NCBI GenBank assembly: GCA_029962745.1
Contig: CM057158.1
Location: forward strand, 7,503,528 to 7,567,527
DNA from: Echinometra lucunter
Lineage: Eukaryota > Echinodermata > Echinoidea > Camarodonta > Echinometridae
Reading direction: 5' to 3'
Length of the DNA: 64,000 nucleotides
Shown: positions 48,895 to 60,239 of the stretch, one piece after another
Layout: each line of letters begins with the position of its first letter
Numbering within the stretch: the first letter of the stretch is position 1
Translations under genes and position numbers: made by a program
The notes under the pieces: generated by a model
Seen by the model: the letters and a program-made list of their open reading frames with translations, nothing else
What the model was told of the DNA's origin: nothing
The model's database searches: none

Positions 48895-51800
48895 AACGAC
48901 AGACATTTCATAATACTGCAGTCAGTATGGTCCATTGGGTCTGCTGAAGACAATTTATTCTGCCTGACCAACACCGGCGAGACTCCGGGAGCCAATTTTT
49001 GACTCGTTGCTCTTCATCAAATGATCATATTGTCATTATTTCTCTCCCTCTTTCATACTTTTTTTCTCTTCCTCACTCGACCACTTTGCAGTATTTTAGT
49101 CAGTCTGTCAACCGAAACAAGACAGTGGAAAATGGTGAATACTATTAGATACGGGAGAAAGACAGCGAGAGAGAAGGGCGCGAGGAGGATTGGAAAACAG
49201 GCAGAAAGGGAGACAGAAACAGAGGGAGAGAGAGAGAGAGAGAGAGAGGAATATTACACATTTTAGTTGATGCATGGAGTTAATGTAGGACATTCAACAC
49301 GTAAGGCTTACATAATTGCAATAGTTTAATTGGGCCTTCGAGCCCAAGCCCTTTTTTTGTTGGATAATTATTGCGATGCAGGGATTTCTCTGAGATGTTT
49401 TTTTTTTTTTTCTTGTTCTTCTTCTTTGGTACGACCTTTGGTATTATTGGCATCACTCACATCAGTTTAGGTGAAATTACTCTGCTTCTCATGATATTTA
49501 ACACAGAGTCCATGTCTTCCTGTTTAATGCCCTGACATAATATGATTTCAAATTGTCATGAATCTGTTACTCTCAGTTGTTACATTGTAATGAACGGATA
49601 TCACCCTGTCATATTCCATTGTACTTACGATGAATTTCTAACTCTTTTAGCAATAGGGTAATTTGCTTATATTAACACCAGGCCCCTTGATACTTTAAAA
49701 AAGACCCTATTTTCATTAAAATGGACATCACAGTGTAAACTCAATAAAAATGTCTGAGATTACATATCATGAACATGACAACATCGGGGGGTGGGGGGGG
49801 GGGGTTCTACTTGAATCGGCATAGGCCTACAATATCACAAACTTTCGAAACCTTTGGCACATTTTGGCGTCCTTGTCATTCCACTTTCGAATGACGATTT
49901 TCTAGAATGTCATTAATCTCATTAACATTATAACATATTAAGATTATGCACAGATCCAATAGCTTATATTATAAGTTTTGTTCAGCGATGCATCAGCAAT
50001 AATCATCTTTATATTAAAAACACTAATGTTTCTGTGATAAGGAGGAAGTAGTGGACAGCCAACTGATAACTGAATTCATCATAGACATGATAGAATTCAA
50101 AAGTATGAATGAAAATACTTTACAGGCTATTACTGTCAAGCGGTGTTTGATTATGTCAAAATACTCACTTAGCTGCAGTCAAATCTCTTTCAGAAATACG
50201 AATCTTGTTTTAACAACTCCATCTATTGACGGATGAACGTTATCATTATAAGTAGGTCCATGATGTTTTGTACGCTCGTATTTTTCTATTATCCCCCCCC
50301 CCCCCCCATCCCGCCAAGTAAATATTCCTCCATTGACTGTCATTTCACTTTCGCTAATCTGTCCCATTTATTTCCGCGTGTCGTACAGGTGTCGTCTGTA
50401 ATTAATTTTACCCAGACATTTTTCTGTCGAAATTGCTGTAAACATTAACCTCAATTAGACGGCCGGCCGTTCCTCACTGTCGCAATAAAATCAAGTTGAA
50501 ACTCGAGGGCCTGAGCGGGCTGTAGCAGTCTCATGAAGGGTTTGGATGCGATATAATCAGTGATGGGGGCTCCTGATTGCCCCAAGTGAAATGATTAGAA
50601 GCAATGATGATGGCGGGATAAAACCGACTAAAAAGGAGACTGCCTAGGGTAGTGCGACTGCGATTTAAAACTCGACTGGAAATTTTGAAGAAAAAAATCA
50701 CTGAAGTTTCAACAAAGAAAGTAAACTAGAAAATGTACATTTTTCTACTTGTTTTTCATAGCAGCTATTCGTATCAAATTTAATACACAAGATATTTAAA
50801 TGAATTCTCCATTGACCTGACTTTACAGGTTTGTTTATGAATAATCAAGGCCATATGGATACAGATACAAGTTTAAAGCCAACCTTAAGATAATCTCTTT
50901 TAGGGTTCACTTCTGTTTCTACAATGGTATTCATAAATTCGTAAATTAAAAGAAAACTAATCTACCAAGAGAATGATATGAAAAACGAATAAATACGATA
51001 ACAAGCTCCTGAAACAATAAACATACAAATGGAGAGAGGTACAGAAAAAGAAGATAAAAGAACAGGAATAATATACACACAGATGAAATAAGGGATAAAG
51101 ATAGGATGGAAGAGAGAGAGAGAGAGAATGAGGGGTGGGGATGAGAAAGAGAGAGAAAGTGTGCATGTGTTTTGAAGGGATAACGATAGAAGGAGAAAAG
51201 GGAAAAGGGGAAAAGAATAGGAAAAAAGGAGAAGGAAAATGAAGAGGAAGAGTGAAAGAGATAGAGAGAGAGAGAGAGAGAAAGAGATAAAGAGAGAGCT
51301 ATGCCAAGTTTTGTTGGTTGCGTGCAAGCTCGGGGACGCTTGTCTCCTACCAGAGACTTGCCACCACTGCTTCCACCATCTCAATAACGAAATCGGTTCG
51401 AGTGTCATGCAAGTCAAAACAGTACTTGAAGAATGATGTGCATTTTTTTTCTTCTGAAGAAGCCCTCTTCTACCAGTCATATTCAGTAATATTATACCGC
51501 GCTCCACCATCGGTCAGATACAGACTATAAATCATAACGAACTTGACGATGAATTCTCATCGTTTTGAAGAAATTTACAGTGGCAACGCCGAGGGGTGCC
51601 TAGGGGCATAGGACAGGAAGCTTACACAATCATGATGATGGCGGCAGCATTTCTTGATCTTAACACTATCAATGACGGGGCATTTCCTTCAATTTGCTTT
51701 TCCATTCAATATTCCAATTCATATACCGTATGAAAAAACCAACCGAACGAATGAGCCGTCTGTTGACGGTATACGACACATGAGTATATAGCTATTTAGA

Positions 51801-52984
51801 TCACGTGATCCATTCGATCCTGGGTATTTTAAAGAGTGCAACGTTTTTGACATCATGAAAGTAAATGGATACAGTGCACAGAGAAACGAAATGACATATA
51901 ATTTGAAACATGTTATCAAATTCAAGACATAGGCCTAGGAAGAGGAAATATTTTCCGACAAATTCAGGAAGATTTATAGTAAAAATCCATGCTTGATCAA
52001 ACGACATCCTCGTTCCCGTCCCCTGTCGTTGTTGTCATCATGTCATCCCCATAATCACTTTACATTTTAAATTAACATCTTGTCATTAGTTATTTAAGAT
52101 CATTCCTTCTAAATTCTGAAAAACATGTAATACAATACATAATCATATCAAAATGTTTCTCTTCTTTCCATGCCACAATATACATCAAAGTACCCACCTG
52201 CCTACCCCCCCCCCCTTCTCTTTGATCCCTCAATACCTCCATCCATACAATGAGACTTGTTTCCGTGGCGGAAAGATCATGATGAAAGTCAAGGAGTTTC
52301 TACAATTGGGGAAGAAAAATTCGTGTAATCTATCTCCGTTGTACAAATGTTATGAAGAGAGAGCGACACTCCGAGAGGGTGCTAGATAAAATGTTTGTGT
52401 CTCGCTTGCTCGTTAGCGAGTCAAGACAGGCAAGCCAAAGATTTCCATTGAATCCATACATACGCAATAAGTAACGAGTGGGTCTACAGTTACATGGATT
52501 GGATTTTAGAGATCCGCAATAGAGACAGGCGAAAGCGTGCGTTTATTGTTAATGAAATGGAAGAATTGGCATGGGCTTAGTTTGTCATAAATGCTTGCAG
52601 ATTCGTTTTCATTTTTTTCTTCTCCAAGAAAGGAATAGAAAATGAGAGCAAAGAAAGGGAAAAAGAGAGTAAAGAGAGATAGATGTTCTAAAATGACAGT
52701 ATGCGGTCAAGTACCTAAAGTGATACAGAAAAAGCATGTATCGTTGTTACATAAAAGCAAAATGTTCTCATCCATTGTGAATCGTGTTACATTTACACAA
52801 GGATGGCTGCTTGTATGATACAATCTCAATATTTTCTCAAGCTTTCTTTTCCTCTGTAAGCAAAATCTAACACTTTAAAACGATCTAGAATGTCTCAGGG
52901 CGACAAGACATAATTCTGCATTTGGAAAGATAATAAAATGTATGGGTATGAACGGTAGCGTGCAATGTTGCCATAGTTACTCAC

Positions 52985-53006
52985 CTTTGACATGAGTGAC
53001 GGTGAT
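52985..53006 (-). CDS. Possible 22-nt microexon
   Basis: On the minus strand TTCACTGTCATGCAG (a pyrimidine-rich acceptor) and AAAG|GTGAGT (a perfect donor) enclose 22 nt that could encode ITVTHVK. The same donor also ends a much longer open frame (minus strand from 53428, 177 codons, not clearly coding), so the exon may be longer than 22 nt. Good splice pairs at this spacing occur by chance, hence the low confidence. Confidence 0.18.
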
Positions 53007-53183
53007 CTGCATGACAGTGAAATTACTCCGAATAATATCCAAGAAAGTCCTGGCAATTTTTTTTTAATGTTCTCCTTTATCCTTATCATTCTTTGTGCAA
53101 AATTTTTCCAAAAATGGTTTTTGTATCCACTGGAGGTGCGACCTTGAGAATATCTAGGACATTTTCCGTGATGGGTGAAGCGG

Positions 53184-53269
53184 TCACGAATTCGAGTGCG
53201 CACGCGCGTCCTCGAACAAAACTTTGTTACGTGTAACGTGCCTGGGTTCAAATGCGTACAAGTCTGTTC
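53184..53269 (-). CDS. Candidate exon behind strong acceptor
   Basis: The minus-strand sequence ATTTCTTGCCTATGTCCTCTTCAG is one of the best acceptors seen. Behind it, one frame runs TDLYAFEPRHVTRNKVLFED and stops at TGA 28 codons in. Another frame stays open far longer and starts EQTCTHLNPGTLHVTKFC. The segment is GC-richer than its surroundings. I cannot choose between a short 3' exon and an internal exon with a weak donor. No domain is recognised. Confidence 0.23.
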
Positions 53270-53637
53270 CTGAAGAGGACATAGGCAAGAAATGATAAGA
53301 TGTGCCGCATCTTCAGGCAGTGGTTTCCCTCGTTCACCGGTCTGGAGGTCTGAGGAGCAGCATCGGAGACACCACCACCACCATCTCACTAGGCGAGCAA
53401 AACTCCAAATAAGACAGCGACGACTCAAGATCAGACCTTAATACAACAGAATCGAGAGTGACTGTTTATTTGGCTGTTTGTTGTTTTAGTTATTATATGA
53501 GAACGTCAGGGGGTACTACTCCCTCTGTACAAGCAGCAATATGTGCGCATATAAAAATAGAAAGACGAAAAAAATGTACAAATAGAGTTATGTTAGCATA
53601 AGCCGGCGAGCCATCCGCTTTTCCAGCGCCGAAGCCG

Positions 53638-53644
53638 TATAAAT
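53638..53644 (+). promoter_or_regulatory. TATAAAT box candidate
   Basis: TATAAAT lies in a GC-richer setting (GCCGTATAAATCAC) about 70 nt before an ATG in strong context at 53711. Transcription would be expected to start near 53668. TATA-like words are frequent in this AT-rich window, so the pairing with the ATG is the main support. Confidence 0.25.
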
Positions 53645-53710
53645 CACAACGCTAAATATTTTCTTTCCAAATACAAGGGAGTACACCTAGTGCAGTGTCT
53701 GCCGCTCATG

Positions 53711-53872
53711 ATGGCCCTGGACTCGGCGCTGAAACAAAACAACCCCGTCACTGCTGGAGTGCCTTCTACTAATAATACTCTCCCTCTCTCTCTACTCGAG
53801 CATCAAATATTAGGTCAACTAATATTATTATTATCATTTCATTTGGAGAGAGGTGTACATAGGTGTCGGTAG
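53711..53872 (+). CDS. Candidate first exon, unknown protein
   Basis: The ATG has A at -3 and G at +4 and follows a TATAAAT box by about 70 nt. The frame reads MALDSALKQNNPVTAGVPST, then turns hydrophobic after a CT-rich stretch and stops after 53 codons. GC content and codon use are coding-like in the first 25 codons only. A splice donor might cut in earlier; AG|GTCAAC near 53815 is weak. The frame is also open upstream of the ATG to 53690. It may be a true 5' exon or a GC-rich accident beside a microsatellite. Confidence 0.2.
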   Translation: MALDSALKQNNPVTAGVPSTNNTLPLSLLEHQILGQLILLLSFHLERGVHRCR

Positions 53873-53970
53873 GCCTGACAACGTTTAGATTAGTTATCAT
53901 CTGTATTTTTCTTCTGGCTGGCGTGGTTTTGATTCCCCTCTGCCACCACGATGGATGGATGCACTCCGAG

Positions 53971-53973
<3 letters not shown>

Positions 53974-54006
<33 letters not shown>
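53974..54006 (+). repeat. (CT)n microsatellite
   Basis: CT tract of about 16 units. Confidence 0.9.
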
Positions 54007-54013
<7 letters not shown>

Positions 54014-54730
54014 TCAGTCTGGTGAGTTGTCATGAATGAACTTGGAGTCTCTCCTTGACTGGGTTTGTGTTGGAGTAAGACCGAGACGATGGAGAAACAT
54101 TGGGCGATGACTCTATACCCTCAGCATGTCCTTACTGAGTCATCATGGAAGACGTCTTACTCCTGCTCGCTTGGTTCATGAGATGGGAGAAGGTGATGTA
54201 GCTAGTCTGTCTGGTAAACACTTGTTGACGAATCTGAAGAATGTTGTGTATACTCAGGTTGAAGGCTATACTTTCAATGAAAACTGCGGATAATATGTCA
54301 AATGCTTCTATATAACGTAAAATTTAAGTGATTACTTCAAGCAAATGAGAAATAAAGTAATTTGTTTAGAAACTCAACATGGTGTAAAATTACTTAGTCA
54401 ATCCACATGGCTGTCTGGTCTTTGTGTAAACAAGTGAATGTCCTTAGATTATGAATGTGATACAGTAAACCCGGTACGTAACAACCTCTCATGAGAAATT
54501 AGAAAACCTGGTCTTCATGGATACGTTGTCTTTCTGTGCAGGTTCTCATTATTAAAGAAATCTCTGAGAAACAATTCCCAGGGGAAACAAAACTGTGATT
54601 TCTGTTGTCAGACAGTGTTGAAAAGCGTATTCGTGCTCAAGCATTATTTTGTTGTGTGTAGAATTTATCCATTTAATGCACAGCATTAAAATGGGAAAAT
54701 CTGTACAAAGTGCAACCATATTTGAACATA
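54007..54730. other. No gene seen
   Basis: No repeat or splice-bounded frame stands out between the CT tract and the candidate exon at 54731. Confidence 0.4.
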
Positions 54731-54955
54731 TCACCGGAGGGAGGTATTTCCAAGGACTAACTTGAAAGATGCGTCGGAAACGATGCCAGCGAGATGAGAT
54801 GCCTCCTTCGCTTTGTTAGTATGGATGGGAGAGAAGATTGTTTCCTGGCTGGCAAAGGCTTCAACCAAACACCCACTCAACATCACCAATAAGATGGAGT
54901 CAATCACAGGGTCCCCGACTCCATTTACTAGAGCGCATCTTTCTGTCACTTTTGG
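54731..54955 (-). CDS. Candidate exon, unknown hydrophobic-core protein
   Basis: One of the better coding candidates. On the minus strand the acceptor GTTACGTTCTTCCTCTAG is strong, and its TAG is the in-frame stop that closes the frame, so the open segment starts exactly at the predicted exon edge. It runs 74 codons to TGA: CALVNGVGDPVIDSILLVML, a hydrophobic run, then EAFASQETIFSPIHTNKAKE and a polar tail. Codon use is balanced and looks non-random. A CAA|GTTAGT donor-like site at 54761 would end the exon 30 nt earlier. The hydrophobic stretch (about 12 residues) is short for a membrane span. No family is recognised; no neighbour exon was found. Confidence 0.37.
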   Translation of the reverse strand, partial: PKVTERCALVNGVGDPVIDSILLVMLSGCLVEAFASQETIFSPIHTNKAKEASHLAGIVSDASFKLVLGNTSLR

Positions 54956-55487
54956 CTAGAGGAAGAACGTAACACTGGAAATAGGTCAGCCTTTGTTCAT
55001 GTTGTTTGGAAATGCCAAGAAGCAGAAAACAAACATCGGTTAAAACACAGAAAGGTAAAGGCAGAAGTTAAGCTCTGCCAATATAATGTATGTCCTATCC
55101 TTTTGACAACACATCATGAAATTAATGCGTGAGTGAAACTGTTACACTACAGGGCAGCCATCTTGTCAGATATTCAGGATTAATCTACAGTCTTGAGTCA
55201 ATCGGGTACATTTCACATTTCTTTTGTCAAAGTGATACGACGAGAAATATTCAAATTCTAAAGGCATTTATGAGTGAGTCAGTGGAAGGAATACTAGTAT
55301 GTTCATTTCAATATTTCATTGTGTGAAATTAGAAACATATCTGTTTATATGCATAATACTAATTGTTTTCAGCCAAATAACAGAAAACCCCAAAATTGCG
55401 TCTTTAGATCCGACAATAAACCCCTGGTAAACTACAATTATCGAGGAAAGATTTCTCTTGTGAAAACTTGCCAAAGAGATGATAATA

Positions 55488-55745
55488 ATGACTATAATTA
55501 CAGTATTAGTAGTAATGGTAATGGTAATGATAACAACAACAGCTACAATAATATCAATAATAATAATAATGATAATAATAATGATAATAATAACAGTAAT
55601 AATAATAATGATAAGAAGAAGGAGAAGAAGAAGACGAAGAAAGAAGAAGAACAAAAAGAAGAAAAAGAACAAGAACAAGAAGAAAAAGAAGAACAACAAG
55701 AAGAAGAACAACAAGAAGAAGAAGAAGAAGAACAATAACAACAAC
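55488..55745 (+). repeat. Mosaic of AAT, GAA and AAC trinucleotide tracts
   Basis: Starts with AAT/GGTAAT units, passes to AATAAT with GAT, then to AAGAAG/GAAGAA, and ends in AACAAC. The long frames on both strands that cross it (Asn-rich then Lys/Glu-rich on plus, Leu/Phe/Ser-rich on minus) are translations of repeats, not genes. Confidence 0.9.
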
Positions 55746-56837
55746 AATGATAATCAACATTGGTCAAAGATTTACGAAAAAAGAATTGTTTGATCTCAGC
55801 CTCTATGTAATATGTTTCTGCCGTTGTATGCGCAATATGTCCACCCTACATATGCCTCATATTATTCATCTCTCATCTTGACTAGTTGTTTCTAAACCAT
55901 CTTGATTACCTATAGTGATTGAGCATCCAAATCTTTTCCTTCTATTGCTATCATAAGCCACGGGCCGTAACGGACACAGCGTATCAACGGTGACGTTGTT
56001 TAACGTTTCTTCCAATAATATTTATTAAAGTTTACGTCGTCCCCCGTCGCGGGACCCGTAAACGATTGGGTGATAAATGACGAGGGGTACAAAACGGTTC
56101 TAATTTGTTCTATATTTCCTCTGTGCGTGGATATACTAGTACCACAAAGAAGGGGTCAACAGATGAAAAAGAAGTGAGACTTATCTATAACCAACGATTC
56201 CGTCGACACGTGGAGGTTAGTTTGTAGAAGATTATGTAAAGGTGACCCTTGGAGATTTAAAAGAGCATGGTTCTAGCATGTTCTAGATTCCATCCTGTCC
56301 ACCTCATCGAGATTACTCAGTTGACCAGTCGGACTTTGTTATGTATTCACATTGTTTATCCCTCCCCCTGATAATGAACTCGACAAATATTGGACAAAAG
56401 ACCGTACAATACAAGCAGTATTGTGAAATCATACTAGAAAGCGATTTTAGCATCTCTGCATACACAGACAGGTCATCTCAAGTGGCACATACCATACATG
56501 CGGGATGAAGGAGGAAGAATTTGGAAGATGGACCACATCAGTAAAACAATGTAGTAAACTCCAAAGTCCCCGCCATGTTATTTATAGTCTCAGTAGTCAA
56601 CATGAAGCATAATCATACCGAATTACAAATATAGTATGAGCATCTCTATGATTCCATCCTATGTCATGCTAACGTAATTGGCATCGCAATATAATGACCA
56701 ATATTAAGACCAGAAGTTCTTCATTTCGGGGAAGTGACCCCATTGTTTCATTCATTTATTTATTCATTCATTTATTTATTTATTTATTTACTTATTTATT
56801 TATTTATTTATTCATTCATTCATTTATGTACATGTAT

Positions 56838-56876
<39 letters not shown>

Positions 56877-59001
56877 TTTTGAGGGGGATCTGGTCTGTGT
56901 TGATATTTCGGCATTATTTGTTTTTGTTGTTGTTCTTGTTTTGTTTTTTCCCTGTTTTGTTTTTTCCCTGTTTAGTTTTTTTCGTTCGTTTGTTGTTGCT
57001 CCATGGAGGGGGGGGGGGATAACATTGACAAGTGATTGACATGGAATGCCAAATAGGGTCGGAGGGGGGAAAGGTGAAATGATGCACAACTTGGGTTTTT
57101 TTTTGGGGGGGGGGTCAATTGCTATCGAGTTACTGAGTTTGATAACAGCCCTAACATTGTTGCTGCTTCACGGAGATTGAACTACATCGATACTGTTTCA
57201 ATTAGAAATACCACCAGATAACATATAGATTCACTTAATTAACCAATATAGCGAACTTATCGAGCATACCCTTTTGTATCAAACTGTAAACTAATTTGAC
57301 CCCTCTAGTCATCTTTGTCCAAGATGTCTTCTTATTTGATTGGCCTTTTCTGAAACCGGATGGTAATTGGTTGTTTTCAACATTAAAGCTCAGGAATACA
57401 ATGCTCCTATTTTCGAAGAACGTCTCGAAAAATCCAGACATTGTCTGCTCGAATTGGTTGAAAGGTAACCATGACGACAAAACGTTTAAATGACATAAGT
57501 AATTACCACATGATAGCATGACGATGATTTCATTTGTGCTCGCTGTTGGTATCTTGTGGAGAGAACTGAATAAGGTCGATTAAACGAGTCAGTCTTCCCC
57601 ATATTCTCATCAACTCTTGGGAAAAACCGAATCACCGGTCACAACAAAGCGATTGACAACTGAGCGTACTTAGAACGAACATAATTATGTTGAACCAAAA
57701 TGGCCAGAATTGCTGGTCATCAGTCGATCTGGGCTTTATCAGGCGATGTGACTGGGTTATCATGATTATTGCCAGGCATCAAAATAGTGTTGTCCTCATA
57801 TTAATGAAATCACCTTTGTCAAATTGAAGACGATTGGATGATTGTGGAGCATGCTTCATTAGACATGACTATAATGTGTCGATTACGGTCATTTTGTAAA
57901 CAGCTCAATGAATAGGTTTCATGTTTTGGTCATCGTGTGGAATTAAAGAAAGGAAATACAACACAATGGCGCATTTAATAAACTGGTTTAGCCGCCGCTG
58001 TCTGCTTGCGTTAAAGGTTTCATTTTTTCATGGACTAGATCGGAACCACCGAGACGAGGTATAAGGCTATGTATCGTATGAATGCAGAGGACGTAAAATT
58101 TATATCTCTTAAGTTTAGAAATAATACATCATAAAAAGTTCGCAGTTTCGTAGAAATGGACACTTCTATGATGACTACTGACGATATTTTTCAATACCAT
58201 TTTCTTTTTTTCTTTTCTTTTTTTTTTTTCATTTTTATCATTCAGGATGACCCAAAGATTTTCTTTCTCGAAATCCAATTAGGGTGTACTAGAACCTAAA
58301 CCCTATCTTTACGAGCCATGTAGACAGGAAAACTCTGCGAATTATTTTGCTTTCTTCACAAAACGTCCATACAATATGCGATAGTTTCACAAACACCAAC
58401 ACAGACTATCCATTTTAATTTAATTTTCTAATTCTGATTTATTGGAGGGAATGGTTTTCACAGAGTTATCTTTCTCAGCGTCATTTTAACCCACTCGTTA
58501 GTAGATTTATTTTTGGACTAAAACTACATTTCTTTTTTTTTTAATTCAGAACCTCATGCCTCTTTCTCTCTTTCCCCAAGATAACAATAACCTAGAGTGT
58601 CCATTGCTGATTCGATATGAATCGTATACACAATTCAACACAAGAGACAAAGAATATGAATATTCAACAACTGAGTCATGCTTGTGGAGAGTATAAATAT
58701 GCTTTCCTTGCAAGGAAATTGTTATTTGTCATTTCGTATCAAAGGATTTCAAATCAATGTAAATACCTTGAACGATTTGTCTAACGACTTTGATAGTGGT
58801 CACTTCTCTTTCTTTTTCTTAATGGTACCTCGAAATAGATTACCAACAATTAGAATCTCCTGTTCGGGTTTCCAAAAAAAATGGACTAGCAAAAAGCGAG
58901 GAACTCGGACAAGTCGCACCCCCGGCCGCAAGCCTGAGGTAACAGAAAGCTATAAAGATGCTGTATTTTACTCTTTAATTGATTTCTTATTCGCTTGATA
59001 G
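55746..59001. other. Unassigned; tetranucleotide array inside
   Basis: Holds the (TTTA)n array, G-runs near 57006 and 57107, and a T-rich patch near 58201. A minus-strand frame at 57235-57519 (94 codons) has fair codon use but no splice borders. The plus frame 58678-58998 ends in a basic stretch (KKWTSKKRGTRTSRT) at a GAG|GTAACA donor-like site near 58938 and could belong with the exon at 59002, but the implied intron is only about 63 nt. Confidence 0.35.
56746..56880 (+). repeat. (TTTA)n with TTCA variants
   Basis: A tetranucleotide array of about 30 units, with ATTC variants mainly in the first half and one ATGTACATGT interruption. Confidence 0.9.
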
Positions 59002-59180
59002 CTCGCTCCCATTGTGTTGCTAATGGCTTTTTCTTTGAGCCGACCGCCGACCTGGGAGACGTTATCGGTTATGGGGTGTCCTTAGCCCAAGAATCTTTTT
59101 GTTACTGCGTGGGTATCGGTGACCGAAATTTGTTGACAACAAAGATGGACAATGTAGACTTAAACTGGAAGGTCTATTAA
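59002..59180 (+). CDS. Candidate 3' exon with AATAAA, unknown protein
   Basis: The acceptor TTGATTTCTTATTCGCTTGATAG is strong. One frame runs 58 codons to TAA: RSHCVANGFFFEPTADLGDV, then IGYGVSLAQESFCYCVGIGD, ending DNVDLNWKVY. It is mixed in composition with four Cys and looks protein-like. AATAAA at 59277 lies about 97 nt after the stop. A second frame (LAPIVLLMAFSLSRPPTWET, stop soon after) would fit the phase of the frame upstream of 58938. So the frame choice is open even if the exon is real. A LINE remnant follows from 59343, so an element origin is also possible. Confidence 0.38.
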
Positions 59181-59276
59181 ACACGTTTACAAGATTCGTG
59201 ATCGTCTGGCCTCGTTTTGAGAAATATGTTTTTGAGGCGTTAGAAACGTTTAAAAGAACACTTGGTTGTTTTATTC

Positions 59277-59282
59277 AATAAA
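59277..59282 (+). terminator. AATAAA poly(A) signal candidate
   Basis: TTATTCAATAAAGTG. It lies about 97 nt past the stop codon of the candidate exon ending at 59180. The inverse hexamer TTTATT at 59270 would serve the minus strand equally well. Confidence 0.35.
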
Positions 59283-59342
59283 GTGATAAACCCATAGAAC
59301 ATGTACAGTAAGCCCCTAAAATATAAACGATAGAACAGATTT

Positions 59343-59468
59343 TACAAAGCAATGAACAATGTGGAGATGGTAGATGGTTTTAAGAGCAGAATAAAAACGT
59401 ACCTTTTTAACCAGTGTTGTTATGATAAGCGCCTGGTCCATCTTTACGAGGGGATATACCGCATATGA
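59343..59468 (+). mobile_element. LINE reverse-transcriptase C-terminal remnant
   Basis: The plus-strand frame ends in VDGFKSRIKTYLFNQCCYDK, then RLVHLYEG and TGA. An F-K-S-R-[IL]-K-T-Y-L-F-x-Q motif close to the stop is characteristic of the C-termini of non-LTR retrotransposon polyproteins (CR1/Jockey-like groups) in invertebrates. Only about 41 codons are intact. I could not recover the reverse-transcriptase core upstream, so the copy is 5'-truncated or degraded. The following sequence would be its untranslated end; a poly(A)-like tail was not delimited. Confidence 0.5.
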
Positions 59469-59649
59469 ATTATATTTGTTGTACTATCATTAATACTACA
59501 CACCCTGTTGTTATTTGGTCAAATGATAAACATTACGGATATACATGTATACACTAAACATGCAAACGTAGCGTCTAAGTTAGACAAGTAATGTGTCTCT
59601 GTTCCTTTTCACACAAAAATACTGACCCTTACAGTAATACACATCATCA

Positions 59650-59860
59650 TTACGAACATATACACATGGTTTGATTTGATCTGATTTTGATTTTAATTCA
59701 TTCAGACAATATAATACATGTCTCGGGAAGACAAAAAAGGTTTGAGGAAACCCATACCAGTCTGCTTCAGGGATTAAAAAAAAAGCGATAGGAGCAAAAT
59801 ACATCATAAGCATATCCATAAGGTTATAAAACATGTAAATAATAGTCACCAACTATGATT
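59650..59860 (-). mobile_element. Possible LINE 3' end with AAATC-like tail
   Basis: On the minus strand CTTCCCGAGACATGTATTAT, then TGTCTGAATGAATTAAAATC and AAAATCAGATCAAATCAAAC. Short AATCAAA-like repeats after such a sequence resemble LINE tails. A 90-codon frame covers it without any known motif. Weak call. Confidence 0.22.
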
Positions 59861-60239
59861 ACAAGGAAAATGATCATGGTAACATTTCAAAGTACAAAAA
59901 TTGCACGGTGAGATATACATCTACAGACATTTGTGGAAAGAACTGTGTGGGTTGAGATGATTTTAATGTTTTTTTAAAACAAGCTAAAAGTTTTCATATT
60001 GACTACATACTTCGTTTCTTCCAGTCATTTGTAGTTTTAGGATAAAATGAGTTCATATAATAATATATTGATGAAAGTACAGTCCGCCCTCTGTTTCTCC
60101 AAAATTTAAAGGGATGTTAATGATCCTGTGATTAAGAATAGATTTCAAAAGTACGGTATTGATAGTTTTAATAAAGAAATTGGTTTAAGCTGATAAACTA
60201 AAAAACAATATGAATAAATAACCAAAATCAGGAGGTGGA

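Larger units (their letters stand above)
44520..52984. other. Microsatellite-rich, no gene called
   Basis: Repeated (AG)/(CT) tracts make long low-complexity frames on both strands. The longest ordinary frame, minus strand 48211-48564 (117 codons from ATG), has no splice context or recognisable motif. A direct repeat ATCTTACCGTGTGAAC occurs at about 48017 and 48039. A short hairpin (CTCGCT/AGCGAG) lies at 52401-52420. Confidence 0.45.

Noticed and set aside
50962..51510. 182-codon minus-strand frame
   Set aside because: Mostly Ser/Leu/Phe from a CT-rich tract; the remainder has no recognisable motif.
55319..55747. Open frames of about 140 codons on both strands, Asn/Lys/Glu-rich or Leu/Phe-rich
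   Set aside because: They are translations of trinucleotide repeats, open in several frames at once.
57235..57519. 94-codon minus-strand frame
   Set aside because: Fair codon use, but no acceptor, donor or recognisable motif, and the plus strand is open in the same place.
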